This document shows, one piece after another, positions 48,381-57,565 of a stretch of 64,000 bases of DNA (its first letter is position 1; each line of letters opens with the position of its first letter). The stretch is from Paraburkholderia ginsengiterrae (GTDB lineage Bacteria > Pseudomonadota > Gammaproteobacteria > Burkholderiales > Burkholderiaceae): assembly GCF_001645125.1 (NCBI RefSeq), contig NZ_LXKA01000221.1, positions 62,001 to 126,000 on the forward strand. The letters are read 5' to 3'. Made by a program: the position numbers and the translations under genes. Below the pieces are notes generated by a model. It was given only the letters and a program-made list of their open reading frames with translations, was not told the origin of the DNA and made no database searches.

Positions 48381-48607
48381 CTGCGCGAGCCGCAGTGGGA
48401 CAGGGCGCTCGGCATTGCGCCGCCGGACGACGAGACCAAAAGCGTCGGCGAGGAGCTGGCCGAAGACTGAGCGAAGAATGAGCACTGCGGGAGAGCCCTC
48501 GGGGTTCTCCACCAGGTAGTTTCCCTGGCGCGAATTTGCAGCACCTATGGTTCGCGTTTCCCGACCCTCAGAACATTGCTGTTGCGCCTGCCGCCACTTA
48601 ATCTTCG

Positions 48608-48631
48608 ATCCAAGCAAACGCAATCTTGGAT
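48608..48631. promoter_or_regulatory. Perfect 7-bp dyad before the hydroquinone dioxygenase gene
   Basis: ATCCAAG at 48608-48614 and CTTGGAT at 48625-48631 form a perfect inverted repeat with a 10-bp spacer, ending 23 bp before the start codon and just upstream of the ribosome site. It could be a regulator operator or an mRNA hairpin near the 5' end. Confidence 0.55.
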
Positions 48632-48654
48632 TCATAGATCAACTGGAGGCAGAC

Positions 48655-49146
48655 ATGCAAGAGACCTGGTTCGGCAGCCTGGATAATTTCCGCAAAGGCT
48701 CCATCGAAATCATCAAGGGCAAGCCGGAGCATTACGCCATGTCGAATGTGTTCGACGTGGCGAGCCGCGCGGCGCCCTACGAAAAAATCGTCGTCGGCAA
48801 GAATCTCAAGTACGTGATCGAGACGCTGCGCGCGGAAGGTTCGTCGCCGTGGTTCACCGCCTCGCACGATGAATTCGCGGTTGCGCTCGACGGCGAGATC
48901 GACATCTATTTCATCAAGCCGTCGGACGGCGCGCTCATCGACGCGCAGACCGAAGGCAGCGTGCGGCTCGAAGGTCAGCCGTCCGGCCAGTCGATGGGTT
49001 ATGTGCGGCTGCGTCGCGGCCATCAGGCGCTGCTGCCGGCGGGCGCCGCGTATCGCTTCGAAGCGAGGACCAAGGGCGTGCTGCTCGTGCAGACGATTCT
49101 CGGACGCTATTCGGTCGAGAAGTGGGCCGACATCTGCATCCACTGA
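48655..49146 (+). CDS. hapC: Hydroquinone 1,2-dioxygenase, small subunit
   Basis: 163 residues (about 18 kDa), matching the small subunit of type III two-component hydroquinone dioxygenases (HapC, PnpC). A single cupin-like barrel: SRAAPYEKIVVGKNLKYVIETLRAEG, WFTASHDEFAVALDGEIDIYF (His in ASHDEF) and RRGHQALLPAGAAYRFEA. Partners the large subunit as a heterotetramer that opens hydroquinone to 4-hydroxymuconic semialdehyde. TGGAGG lies upstream of ATG 48655. First enzyme gene of the operon. Confidence 0.88.
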   Translation: MQETWFGSLDNFRKGSIEIIKGKPEHYAMSNVFDVASRAAPYEKIVVGKNLKYVIETLRAEGSSPWFTASHDEFAVALDGEIDIYFIKPSDGALIDAQTEGSVRLEGQPSGQSMGYVRLRRGHQALLPAGAAYRFEARTKGVLLVQTILGRYSVEKWADICIH

Positions 49147-49183
49147 CACCCGCTACCCGACCGATCCTCTCCCGGAGCTCATC

Positions 49184-50179
49184 ATGAACACAGCCAGCAC
49201 CCTGCAAAACATCACCGCGAGCGAGGCCGACGCGGTGACCGGATATCGCACGTTCCGCCTCGGCGATTTCGAATTCAGCCGCGACGCGTATTTCGCCACC
49301 GTCAAATGGCCGGCGAAAGGCCAGATCCGCTCGCACCAGATGCACGCCGACGACTTCCTGCGCGCCATGATGCGCGACGTGGCGTGGGGCTTCTTCTACG
49401 GCTGGGTCAATTTCGACGAAGTGATCGGCACGCGCAATCACTACGGCAAGGTCGACATGTACGCCGGTGCGTACAACGCAAGCTTCAAGGACGCGGGCGT
49501 CGATCATATGCAGCAGTTCGACACGCCGCTCATCATGGCGACCTTCAAGGCGATTCTGCGCGACTGGGTCAACGAAGGCTTCGATCCGTTTGCCGCGCCT
49601 GAAGAAACCGGCTCCGCGTTCGGCACGAAGCATGGCGACAACATCGCCGCGATCGAGCGTACGCGTATTGCCACCAAACGCATGCCGGGCCTCGAAGGCG
49701 ACTCGCCGTTGCGCGACGACTTGCCGGTCAACCGCCAGTTCGCCGACGTCGGCCAGGACGAACCCGAGATTCACGCCGAGCCCGGCTTCGAGGGCGCGTT
49801 GCATGCGTTCAGCCTCTTCAAGTACCTGTCGCGCTCGGACGTGACGTGGAATCCGTCGGTCACGTCGGTCTGCCAGCAGAGCCTGTTCTGTCCGACCACC
49901 GAGGAATTCGTGCTGCCGGTGTTCCATGGCAACGACCGCGTCGAGTGGTTCCTGCAACTGTCCGACCAGATCATCTGGGACGTCGCCGACAAGGACACCG
50001 GCGAGCCGCGCGCCCGCATCACGATGAACGCGGGCGATATCGCCGCCATGCCGGCCGACATCCGTCACAAGGGTTACTCGCAGAAGCGTTCGATGCTGCT
50101 GGTGTGGGAGAACGCCACGCCTGATCTGCCCAAGCGTTACGAAAGCGGCGAACTCCCGCCGTATCCGATCCAGATGTAA
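49184..50179 (+). CDS. hapD: Hydroquinone 1,2-dioxygenase, large subunit
   Basis: 331 residues (about 37 kDa). The catalytic iron ligands reported for PnpCD-type hydroquinone dioxygenases are all present with the right spacing: His248, Asn250 and Glu254 in FHGNDRVEW, and His295 in DIRHKGYSQ. Cleaves hydroquinone with O2, using Fe(II), to 4-hydroxymuconic semialdehyde. It starts 37 bp after the small subunit. A 9-bp hairpin follows the stop, before the dehydrogenase gene. Confidence 0.9.
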   Translation: MNTASTLQNITASEADAVTGYRTFRLGDFEFSRDAYFATVKWPAKGQIRSHQMHADDFLRAMMRDVAWGFFYGWVNFDEVIGTRNHYGKVDMYAGAYNASFKDAGVDHMQQFDTPLIMATFKAILRDWVNEGFDPFAAPEETGSAFGTKHGDNIAAIERTRIATKRMPGLEGDSPLRDDLPVNRQFADVGQDEPEIHAEPGFEGALHAFSLFKYLSRSDVTWNPSVTSVCQQSLFCPTTEEFVLPVFHGNDRVEWFLQLSDQIIWDVADKDTGEPRARITMNAGDIAAMPADIRHKGYSQKRSMLLVWENATPDLPKRYESGELPPYPIQM

Positions 50180-50210
50180 CGCCGCGGCATTCCCCCGATA
50201 GTCGTTCGAA

Positions 50211-50232
50211 CGGCGCCAGACCGCTGGCGCCG
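50211..50232 (+). other. Intra-operon hairpin between dioxygenase and dehydrogenase genes
   Basis: CGGCGCCAG pairs with CTGGCGCCG around an ACCG loop (9 bp). There is no T-run and the operon continues 41 bp later, so it is more likely an mRNA stability element that keeps the dioxygenase message abundant than a full terminator. Confidence 0.5.
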
Positions 50233-50273
50233 CGGGGAAACTCACGCCCCGTTTTTACCTGCACAGGACTGAC

Positions 50274-51737
50274 ATGCAAACGCAACTCTTCATCGGCGGC
50301 CGTTTCGTGCCGGCCGCGAACGGCGAGACGCTCGCTTCCCTCAACCCGCACGACAATTCCGTGATCGCCGAAGTGGCGATGGCCGGACCCGCCGATGTCG
50401 ATCGCGCCGTGGCGGCAGCGAAGGCGGCGTTTCCGAAGTGGAGCAATCTCGCCGCGGCGGAGCGGGGGCGCCTGCTGCTCAAGCTCGCCGACGCGATCGA
50501 AGCGAACGCCGATGCGCTCGCGCGTCTCGAATCACTCGATACCGGCCACCCGATTCGCGACACGCGCAATCTCGATGTGCCGCGCACGGCGGCGACGTTC
50601 CGCTATTTCGGCGGCATGGCCGACAAGTTCGAAGGCTCGGTGATCCCGGTCGAGCAGGGCTTCCTGAACTACATGACGCGCGAGCCGGTCGGCATTGTCG
50701 GGCAGGTGGTGCCGTGGAATTTCCCGCTGATGTTCACGAGCTGGAAGATGGCGCCCGCGCTCGCCGCGGGCAATTGCGTGATCATGAAGCCCGCCGAACT
50801 CACGCCGCTGTCGAGTCTTGCCATCGCGGAACTGATGGCGGAAGTGGGCTTTCCCGAGGGCGTCGTGAATATTCTGCCGGGCCTGGGTCATGTGGCCGGT
50901 CAGTATATTGCCGAGCATCCAGAGATCAGCAAGGTCGCCTTCACCGGCTCGACCGCGGTGGGCCGCAAGATCGTGCAAGCGTCGAGCGGCAATCTGAAGA
51001 AGGTGCAGCTCGAACTGGGCGGCAAGGGCGCCAACATCGTGTTCGGCGACGCGAATATCGATGCCGTCGTGCAAGGCTCCGCCTTCGCGATCTTCCACAA
51101 CCAGGGGCAGGCGTGCATTGCCGGCTCGCGCATGATCGTGCATGAATCGATCGCCGACGAAGTGCTCGAAAAGTTCAGCGCATTGAGCTGCACGATCCGG
51201 ATCGGCAACCCGCTCGATCCGCTGACCGAAATGGGCCCGCTGACTTCGCGTCAGCATCGCGACCGCGTGCTGTCGTTCGTCGACGTCGCACGCGAGCAGG
51301 GTGGCCGCGTGCTGGCAGGCGGCAAGGCGCCGTCCGATGCCGCGCTGGCCAACGGCTGCTATGTCGAGCCGACTATCGTCGAAGCGAAACCGGAGCATCG
51401 CGTCTCGCAGGAAGAAGTGTTCGGGCCGTTCATGACCGTCACCACATTCCGCACCGACGAAGAAGCGCTGGCCATCGCCAACGGCACCGAATACGGTCTC
51501 GGCGCGGGTCTCTGGACACGCGATTTGCAACGCGCGCATCTGGTGGCGCGCGAGATTCGCGCCGGCATGGTGTGGGTCAACTGCTACAAGCGCGTGAGCC
51601 CCGGGTCGCCATTCGGCGGTGTCGGCGCGAGCGGCTATGGCCGCGAGATGGGTTTCGAAGCGATGCGCGAATACACGCAGCCCAAATCGATCTGGGTCAA
51701 CGTGGATGCGCAGATTCCGCCTTATTACCCGCGCTGA
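50274..51737 (+). CDS. Aldehyde dehydrogenase, probable 4-hydroxymuconic semialdehyde dehydrogenase
   Basis: 487 residues of the NAD-dependent ALDH superfamily: VVPWNFPLMFTSWKMAPALA, FTGSTAVGRKI, Glu in LELGGKGANIVF (about 252) and nucleophile Cys in NQGQACIAGSR (about 285). By position it oxidises 4-hydroxymuconic semialdehyde to maleylacetate, the second step of the hydroquinone route. It is followed six bases later by maleylacetate reductase. Could in principle act on another semialdehyde, but the context is strong. Confidence 0.92.
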   Translation: MQTQLFIGGRFVPAANGETLASLNPHDNSVIAEVAMAGPADVDRAVAAAKAAFPKWSNLAAAERGRLLLKLADAIEANADALARLESLDTGHPIRDTRNLDVPRTAATFRYFGGMADKFEGSVIPVEQGFLNYMTREPVGIVGQVVPWNFPLMFTSWKMAPALAAGNCVIMKPAELTPLSSLAIAELMAEVGFPEGVVNILPGLGHVAGQYIAEHPEISKVAFTGSTAVGRKIVQASSGNLKKVQLELGGKGANIVFGDANIDAVVQGSAFAIFHNQGQACIAGSRMIVHESIADEVLEKFSALSCTIRIGNPLDPLTEMGPLTSRQHRDRVLSFVDVAREQGGRVLAGGKAPSDAALANGCYVEPTIVEAKPEHRVSQEEVFGPFMTVTTFRTDEEALAIANGTEYGLGAGLWTRDLQRAHLVAREIRAGMVWVNCYKRVSPGSPFGGVGASGYGREMGFEAMREYTQPKSIWVNVDAQIPPYYPR

Positions 51738-51743
51738 TCCGTC

Positions 51744-52802
51744 ATGGACTCGTTCATCTATAACGGCTTGCCGTCCCGCGTGATCTTCGGCGCGGGCAGC
51801 CTCGACCAGATTGATCGCGAGATAGGTTTGCTCGGCGCGAAGCGGGCGATCGTGCTCTCCACGCCGCAGCAGCGGCCCCAGGCCGAAGCGCTGGCGGCAA
51901 GCCTGGGTTCGCGGGCGGCGGGTGTCTACGCCGAAGCCGTGATGCACGTGCCGATCGACACCGCCCGCGCGGCCCGCGACTTTGCCACACAGGTCGGCGC
52001 CGATTGCGCGATCGCGCTAGGCGGCGGCTCGACGACCGGACTCGGCAAGGCCATCGCGCTTGAATCGTCGCTGCCGATCATCGCGATTCCGACCACCTAC
52101 GCCGGTTCGGAAATGACGCCGATTTACGGTCTGACCGAAGGCGGCGTCAAGAAGACCGGCCGCGATCCGCGCGTGTTGCCGAAGACGGTGATCTACGACC
52201 CGTCATTGACGACATCGCTGCCGGCCGGGTTGTCGCTGACAAGCGGCATCAACGCCATCGCGCACGCGGCCGAAGGACTCTACGCACAGGACACGAATCC
52301 GGTCATCTCGCTGATGGCGGAAGAAGGGATCCGTGCGCTCGGCCAGGGTTTGCCGCGCGTGATGCGGCAGCCCGGCGATCTCGCGGCACGCGGTGACTGC
52401 CTGTATGGCGCATGGCTGTGCGGCGCGGTCCTCGGCAACGTCGGCATGGCCTTGCATCACAAGCTGTGCCATACGCTCGGCGGCACCTTCAATCTGCCGC
52501 ACGCGGAAGCGCACACCATCGTGCTGCCGCACGTGCTTGCCTATAACCGCGAGGCCGCGCCCGAGGCGATGAAGCGTGTGGCGCGCGCGCTGCATGCCGA
52601 CGACGCCGCCCAGGGCGTATTCGATCTCGCGCGCGATCACGGCGCGCCGACCGCGCTGAAAGACATCGGTCTGAGCGAGGCCGATCTCGACGTCGCGCTC
52701 GATCTCGCACTAAAGAATCCGTACTGGAATCCGCGACCGGTCGAGCGAATACCGCTGCGAGCGCTGCTGGAAGCTGCCTACGAAGGCAAGCGGCCGGAAT
52801 AG
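51744..52802 (+). CDS. Maleylacetate reductase
   Basis: 352 residues of the iron-containing alcohol dehydrogenase superfamily, maleylacetate reductase branch: FIYNGLPSRVIFGAG at the start, ALGGGSTTGLGKAIA for nucleotide binding, IPTTYAGSEMTPIYGLTE, and the His-rich metal-site region MALHHKLCHTLGG with HAEAHTIVLPH. Reduces maleylacetate to 3-oxoadipate with NAD(P)H. Last enzyme of the three-step hydroquinone path in this operon; genes for 3-oxoadipate are outside the window. Confidence 0.93.
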   Translation: MDSFIYNGLPSRVIFGAGSLDQIDREIGLLGAKRAIVLSTPQQRPQAEALAASLGSRAAGVYAEAVMHVPIDTARAARDFATQVGADCAIALGGGSTTGLGKAIALESSLPIIAIPTTYAGSEMTPIYGLTEGGVKKTGRDPRVLPKTVIYDPSLTTSLPAGLSLTSGINAIAHAAEGLYAQDTNPVISLMAEEGIRALGQGLPRVMRQPGDLAARGDCLYGAWLCGAVLGNVGMALHHKLCHTLGGTFNLPHAEAHTIVLPHVLAYNREAAPEAMKRVARALHADDAAQGVFDLARDHGAPTALKDIGLSEADLDVALDLALKNPYWNPRPVERIPLRALLEAAYEGKRPE

Positions 52803-52844
52803 CGCGAACGCCCCCACTCATACAAAAAAATTCTGGAGACAGCC

Positions 52845-54134
52845 ATGGACACCTATTCCTTCGATGCGAAGCGCCGCCGCTTCGTCACACTCGCGGCGGG
52901 CGGCGCGCTCGCCGCGTCAACCTCGGCGTTCTCGCCGCTCGTTTTCGCCTCCGGCCCGCGCACGCTGAAAATCGGCTACGTGTCGCCGCAAACCGGTCCG
53001 CTCGCACCGTTCGGCGAAGCAGACCGCTACACGATCCAGCAGATGCAAACGGCGCTGAAGAACGGCATCGTGATCGGCGGCAAGACCTATCCGGTATCCA
53101 TCGTCGTCAAGGACAGCCAGTCGAATCCGAATCGCGCCGGCGAAGTCGCCAACGATCTCATCCTGAAGGACAAGATCGACATCATGCTCGTGTCCGGCAC
53201 GCCCGAAACGGCGAATCCGGTGAGTGACATGTGCGAGCTGAACGAGACGCCGTGCGTGTCGACGGTGGTGCCGTGGCAGCCGTGGTTCTTCGGCAGAAAA
53301 GGCGATCCGAAGAAAGGTTTCCGCTTCACGTATCACTTCTTCTGGGGGCTGGAAGATGTGATTACCGTCTTCACCGGCATGTGGCAATCGGTGCAGACCA
53401 ATCACAGCGTGGGCGGCCTGTTTCCGAACGACGGCGACGGCAACGCCTGGGGCGACGCGAAGCTCGGCTTTCCGCCGGTGCTTGCGCAGAAGGGTTTTGC
53501 GCTGAAGGACCCGGGCCGCTTCCAGAGCATGACGCAGGACTTCTCCGCGCAGATCTCGTCGTTCAAGCAGGCGAATGCGCAGATCGTCACGGGCGTCGTG
53601 ATTCCGCCCGATGCGAAGAACTTCCTCGTGCAGGCGCGTCAGCAGGGTTTGAAGCCTAAGGTCATCTCGATCGGCAAGGCACTGCTGTTTCCGACCTCGA
53701 TCGAAGCGCTCGGTGATCTCGGCGACGGACTCTCCACCGAGGTGTGGTGGTCGCCGTCGCATCCGTTCAAGTCGTCGTTGACGGGGCAAAGCGCACGGCA
53801 AGTCGCCGACGACTACGAGCGCGTCACGTCGAAGCAATGGACCCAGCCGATCGGTTTCGCGCACGCGCTGTTCGAAATCGCCGTCGATTCACTAAAGCGC
53901 GCTAAAGACATCGACTCGAACGAGGCGATCCGCGACGCCGTGGCATCGACGAAGCTCGATACCCTGGTCGGCCATGTCGCCTGGGGCAGCGGGCCGGTGA
54001 AGAACGTCGCGAAAACGCCGCTCGTCGGCGGCCAGTGGGTGAAAGGGCAGAAGCATCCCTTCGATCTGGCCATCGTCAACAACCAGCTCGCGCCGGGCGT
54101 GCCGCCGTCGGGCCCGCTCAAGCTGATCGCGTGA
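52845..54134 (+). CDS. Branched-chain-type ABC binding protein for the hydroquinone cluster
   Basis: 429 residues. A leader with KRRRFVTLAAGGALAAS (Tat-like) cut near VFAS, then a type I periplasmic-binding domain (IGYVSPQTGPLAPFGEADRYT; VSGTPETANPVSDMCE; VVPWQPWFFGRKG). This HAAT/LivK branch commonly binds aromatic acids in Burkholderiales. The next four genes complete the importer. It is 42 bp downstream of maleylacetate reductase, so the cargo is probably an aromatic that is converted to hydroquinone; the actual ligand is not readable. Confidence 0.9.
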   Translation: MDTYSFDAKRRRFVTLAAGGALAASTSAFSPLVFASGPRTLKIGYVSPQTGPLAPFGEADRYTIQQMQTALKNGIVIGGKTYPVSIVVKDSQSNPNRAGEVANDLILKDKIDIMLVSGTPETANPVSDMCELNETPCVSTVVPWQPWFFGRKGDPKKGFRFTYHFFWGLEDVITVFTGMWQSVQTNHSVGGLFPNDGDGNAWGDAKLGFPPVLAQKGFALKDPGRFQSMTQDFSAQISSFKQANAQIVTGVVIPPDAKNFLVQARQQGLKPKVISIGKALLFPTSIEALGDLGDGLSTEVWWSPSHPFKSSLTGQSARQVADDYERVTSKQWTQPIGFAHALFEIAVDSLKRAKDIDSNEAIRDAVASTKLDTLVGHVAWGSGPVKNVAKTPLVGGQWVKGQKHPFDLAIVNNQLAPGVPPSGPLKLIA

Positions 54135-54154
54135 ACGCCTGACGGAGAGCGGCG

Positions 54155-54877
54155 ATGAACCCAGTTCTCAGATTAACCGGCGTGTCGAAGCGCTATGGCG
54201 CGCTGCAGGTGACCGACGACATCAGCTTCGCGGTCGAACGCGGCGAAACGTACGGCATTCTCGGCCCGAACGGCGCCGGCAAAACCACGCTGTTCAACCT
54301 GGTCAGCGGCGACGTGCGGCCCGATCAGGGCAGCGTCGAATTCGACGGCGCGGATGTGAACCACTTGCCGCCGCATCGGCGCTGCGCGGCGGGGATCGGC
54401 CGCTCGTATCAGGTGCCGCGGCCGTTCGGCGGCATGACGGTATTCGAAAACCTGCTGGTGGGCGCGACCTTCGGCGGCGAGCTGGCCGAGCACGCCGCCT
54501 ACGACGTCTGCATGGATGTGCTCGAGCGCACGGGTCTCAAAGCGCGCGCTAACCAGTTGGCCGGCACGCTGGGGCTGCTGGACCGCAAGCGGCTGGAACT
54601 GGCCCGCGCGTTGGCCACGCGGCCGCAACTATTGCTTCTCGATGAAATAGCGGGCGGATTGACCGAACCTGAAACGCACGAACTCGTTGACGAGATTCGC
54701 CGCGTCAAGGAGGCGGGCGTGACGATCGTGTGGATCGAACACGTCGTGCATGCGCTGCTCGCGGTGGCCGACCGGCTGCTCGTCATCAACTTCGGCAAAC
54801 GGCTTGCCGAAGGCCTGCCCGCCGCCGTGATGGACGACCCCGAAGTGCGGCGCGTGTACCTCGGACTGGAGGCCTGA
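54155..54877 (+). CDS. ABC transporter ATP-binding protein (LivG-like)
   Basis: 240 residues. Walker A GPNGAGKTTLF, Q-loop region GIGRSYQVPRPFGGM, a LivG-type signature GTLGLLDRKRLELARAL (the canonical Ser-Gly-Gly is replaced by Leu-Gly-Leu, as in part of this subfamily), Walker B LLLDEIAGG, and switch His in WIEHVVHAL. Pairs with the LivF-like subunit. It overlaps nothing but is only two bases from the next gene. Confidence 0.93.
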   Translation: MNPVLRLTGVSKRYGALQVTDDISFAVERGETYGILGPNGAGKTTLFNLVSGDVRPDQGSVEFDGADVNHLPPHRRCAAGIGRSYQVPRPFGGMTVFENLLVGATFGGELAEHAAYDVCMDVLERTGLKARANQLAGTLGLLDRKRLELARALATRPQLLLLDEIAGGLTEPETHELVDEIRRVKEAGVTIVWIEHVVHALLAVADRLLVINFGKRLAEGLPAAVMDDPEVRRVYLGLEA

Positions 54878-54879
54878 CC

Positions 54880-55590
54880 ATGTCGGCATTACTCGAAACC
54901 CGCGCGTTGAGCGCGTTCTACGGCGACTTTCAGGCGCTGTTCGGCATCGACGTGACGATCGCGCCCGGCGAGGTGATCGCGCTGATCGGCTCGAACGGCG
55001 CGGGCAAATCGACCTTTCTGAAATCGGTGGCGGGCCTGCTGCGCCCGCGTGCCCCGGAGCAAATTCTCTATCGCGGCGAGCCGATCGGCGGCGCGTCCGC
55101 GCCGCGCATCGTCGGCAAAGGCATTGCGCTGGTGCCAGAGGGACGGCGTCTGTTCGCGAGCCTGAGCGTCGAAGAAAACCTGCTGCTCGGCGCGTTCTCC
55201 AAACGGCCGGGCCGCTGGAATCTGCAGAGCGTCTATGAGTTGTTCCCGGCCTTGCGGGAGCGCCGTCACCATGCGGGCACCGCGTTGTCGGGCGGGCAGC
55301 AGCAGATGGTCGCGATCGGCCGCGCGCTGATGAGCAATCCCGATCTGCTGATGTGCGACGAACTCTCGCTCGGCCTCGCACCCGTAATCGTGCGCGAGAT
55401 TTACGCCGCGTTGCCCGCGATCGTTGCCGGTGGCATGAGCGCGATCATCGTCGAGCAGGACGTGCAACTGGCACGGCGCGTGTCGTCGCGTTTCTATTGC
55501 CTCCAGGAAGGGCGGGTGTCGCTCTCGGGTGTATCGGCCGAGGTGTCGGACGAGGCGATCACGCAGGCCTATTTTGGAGTCGCCGCATGA
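54880..55590 (+). CDS. ABC transporter ATP-binding protein (LivF-like)
   Basis: 236 residues. Walker A GSNGAGKSTFLK, signature LSGGQQQMVAIGRALM, Walker B LLMCDELSLGLAP and D-loop, then VEQDVQLA as the H-loop region with Gln in place of the usual His (IIVEQDV, normal for LivF). Starts two bases after LivG-like stop; its TGA overlaps the LivH-like ATG at 55587. The frame open from 54730 is a shadow. Confidence 0.94.
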   Translation: MSALLETRALSAFYGDFQALFGIDVTIAPGEVIALIGSNGAGKSTFLKSVAGLLRPRAPEQILYRGEPIGGASAPRIVGKGIALVPEGRRLFASLSVEENLLLGAFSKRPGRWNLQSVYELFPALRERRHHAGTALSGGQQQMVAIGRALMSNPDLLMCDELSLGLAPVIVREIYAALPAIVAGGMSAIIVEQDVQLARRVSSRFYCLQEGRVSLSGVSAEVSDEAITQAYFGVAA

Positions 55591-56453
55591 ACACGTTCAT
55601 CAATATCGTCGTCCAGGGCGTGCTGCTCGGCGCGCTGTACGGGCTCTTCGCGATGGGGCAATCGCTGGTGTTCGGGGTGATGCGCCTCACCAACACAGCG
55701 CATGGCGACTTCATCGTGCTGCTGGTGTTCGTGCTGTTCGCGTTGACGAACTACGCGCATCTGCCGCTCGCCGTGTCGCTGGTTCTGCTGCTGGCAGTCG
55801 CGTTCGGCGCTGGCTATGCGGTGCAGTACTCGATCCTCAACCGGGTCAGCAGCCGCGATCCGCTGCCTTCGCTGATCGTCACGTTCGGCTTGTCGATCGT
55901 GATCCAGAACGTGCTGCAACAGGTGTTCTCCGCGGACCCGCGGTCGATTGCAACCGGCAGCTTCGAGTCGCAGAGCATCACGCTCGCGGGCGGCATCACG
56001 CTGGGCTATCTGCCGCTCGTCACGCTGGCGGCGACGGTTGCGCTCGCCTTCGCGATGCAGTGGCTGTTCGGCCGCACGCCGCTTGGCCGCGCGTTTCGCG
56101 CCACCTCGGACGATCGCGAGATCGTCCAGCTGATGGGCGTCTCGTACCGGCGCACCTACGCGCTGGCCATGGGCATCGCGTTCGTGCTGATCGCGGTCGC
56201 CGCCGCGCTGTATTCGATGCGCACCGCGGTCTCGCCGACCGATGGCCCGGCGCTCCTGCTGTACGCCTTCGAGGCGGTGATCATCGGCGGGATGGGCTCG
56301 TTCTGGGGCACCTTCGTCGGCGGCATGGCGCTCGGTGTGGCGCAGCAGGTGGGTTTCTACTTTGATCCCGGCTGGGGTATCTGGCTTGGCCACGTGGTGT
56401 TTCTCGGCGTGCTGGTTGCGCGGCCGCAGGGCTTGCTGCCCAAAACCGCATAG
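55587..56453 (+). CDS. ABC transporter permease (LivH-like)
   Basis: 288 residues, about eight helices, beginning MNTFINIVVQGVLLGALYGL and with GVMRLTNTAHGDFIVL, the LivH signature. The cytoplasmic coupling loop is TSDDREIVQLMGVSYRRTYALAMG. Inner-membrane half of the permease heterodimer. Nine bases separate it from the LivM-like gene. Confidence 0.94.
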   Translation: MNTFINIVVQGVLLGALYGLFAMGQSLVFGVMRLTNTAHGDFIVLLVFVLFALTNYAHLPLAVSLVLLLAVAFGAGYAVQYSILNRVSSRDPLPSLIVTFGLSIVIQNVLQQVFSADPRSIATGSFESQSITLAGGITLGYLPLVTLAATVALAFAMQWLFGRTPLGRAFRATSDDREIVQLMGVSYRRTYALAMGIAFVLIAVAAALYSMRTAVSPTDGPALLLYAFEAVIIGGMGSFWGTFVGGMALGVAQQVGFYFDPGWGIWLGHVVFLGVLVARPQGLLPKTA

Positions 56454-56462
56454 GGGTTCGAC

Positions 56463-57557
56463 ATGACGATGCAAATGAACCGGCCCGCAGGGGGCTTTGA
56501 AGTGCGGCGCGCGACCCGTGCGAGCCGCGTGGCGATGATCGTGCTGCTGATCGTCGCGCTGGCGGTGGCGAGCGCGCCATGGTGGGCGGGGCGCGATGCG
56601 ATGCGCGACTTCGTGCAGCTCGCGTCGTATCTGGTGTTCGCGCTGATGTGGAATCTGCTGGCGGGCTATGGCGGGATGGTGTCGATCGGCCAGCAGGCGT
56701 TCTTTGGGATCGGTGGCTATGGGATGCTGATTCTCGCCAACTATTGCGGCGTCTCGCCGTTCATCGCGGTGCCGATCGCGGCGGCCATAGCCACGGTGGT
56801 GGCGGTTCCGGTGTCGATGGTGGCGTTCCGGCTGGAAGGCGGCTACTTCGCCATCGGCACATGGGTGATCGCGGAAGTGTTCCGGCTGACAGTGGCGAAC
56901 GTGGCGGTGCTCGGCGGCGGCTCGGGCACGAGCCTGACCGCCTTGCAGGACGTGCCGCGCGCACTGCGCGAATCGCTGACGCTATGGCTTGCTTTGGCGA
57001 TTGTCGCGGCGGCGATCGGCTTGTTGTATCTGTTCCTGCGCTCGAGGGCCGGTCTCGCATTGACGGCGATGCGCGATAGCGCGGTGGCGGCCGGCAGCCA
57101 GGGCGTCGATGTGAAGCGGGCGCGGCTGCTCGTTTATCTGCTGTCCGCGTGCGGCACGGCGCTCGCCGGTGGTCTGTATTTCGTCGGCAACCTGCGTATC
57201 TCGCCGGACGCCGCGTTCTCGGTGAACTGGACCGCGTTCGGTATTTTCATCGTGATGATCGGCGGCCTGGGCACGCTCGAAGGGCCGATTGTCGGCGCGC
57301 TGATTTTCTTCGTGCTGAACCAGTTCCTGTCCGATTTCGGCACCTGGTATCTGATCGGACTCGGCGCGCTTGCCATCGTCGTGACGATGTTCTTTCCGCA
57401 AGGGCTGTGGGGCTTCGTCTCGCGCCGCTACGGGTTGCAACTGTTTCCGGTGGGACGGCGCGTCGTATTTGCCGATGCGGGCGCTTCACAGCCAACCGCG
57501 CAGCACGACGCGGCGACGGATTCAGTCGATGCGCCTTCCGCTCCCCACCGCGCATGA
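56463..57557 (+). CDS. ABC transporter permease (LivM-like)
   Basis: 364 residues. LivM-type permease: NLLAGYGGMVSIGQQAFFGIGGYG, FRLEGGYFAIGTWVIAEVFR and MRDSAVAAGSQGVDVKRARLLVYLLSA in the coupling loop. A basic N-terminus and a hydrophilic 45-residue tail are additions relative to short family members. The stop overlaps an ATG at 57554, so the next gene (a Rieske protein) is tightly linked. Confidence 0.94.
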   Translation: MTMQMNRPAGGFEVRRATRASRVAMIVLLIVALAVASAPWWAGRDAMRDFVQLASYLVFALMWNLLAGYGGMVSIGQQAFFGIGGYGMLILANYCGVSPFIAVPIAAAIATVVAVPVSMVAFRLEGGYFAIGTWVIAEVFRLTVANVAVLGGGSGTSLTALQDVPRALRESLTLWLALAIVAAAIGLLYLFLRSRAGLALTAMRDSAVAAGSQGVDVKRARLLVYLLSACGTALAGGLYFVGNLRISPDAAFSVNWTAFGIFIVMIGGLGTLEGPIVGALIFFVLNQFLSDFGTWYLIGLGALAIVVTMFFPQGLWGFVSRRYGLQLFPVGRRVVFADAGASQPTAQHDAATDSVDAPSAPHRA

Positions 57558-57565
57558 GGCCGGCC

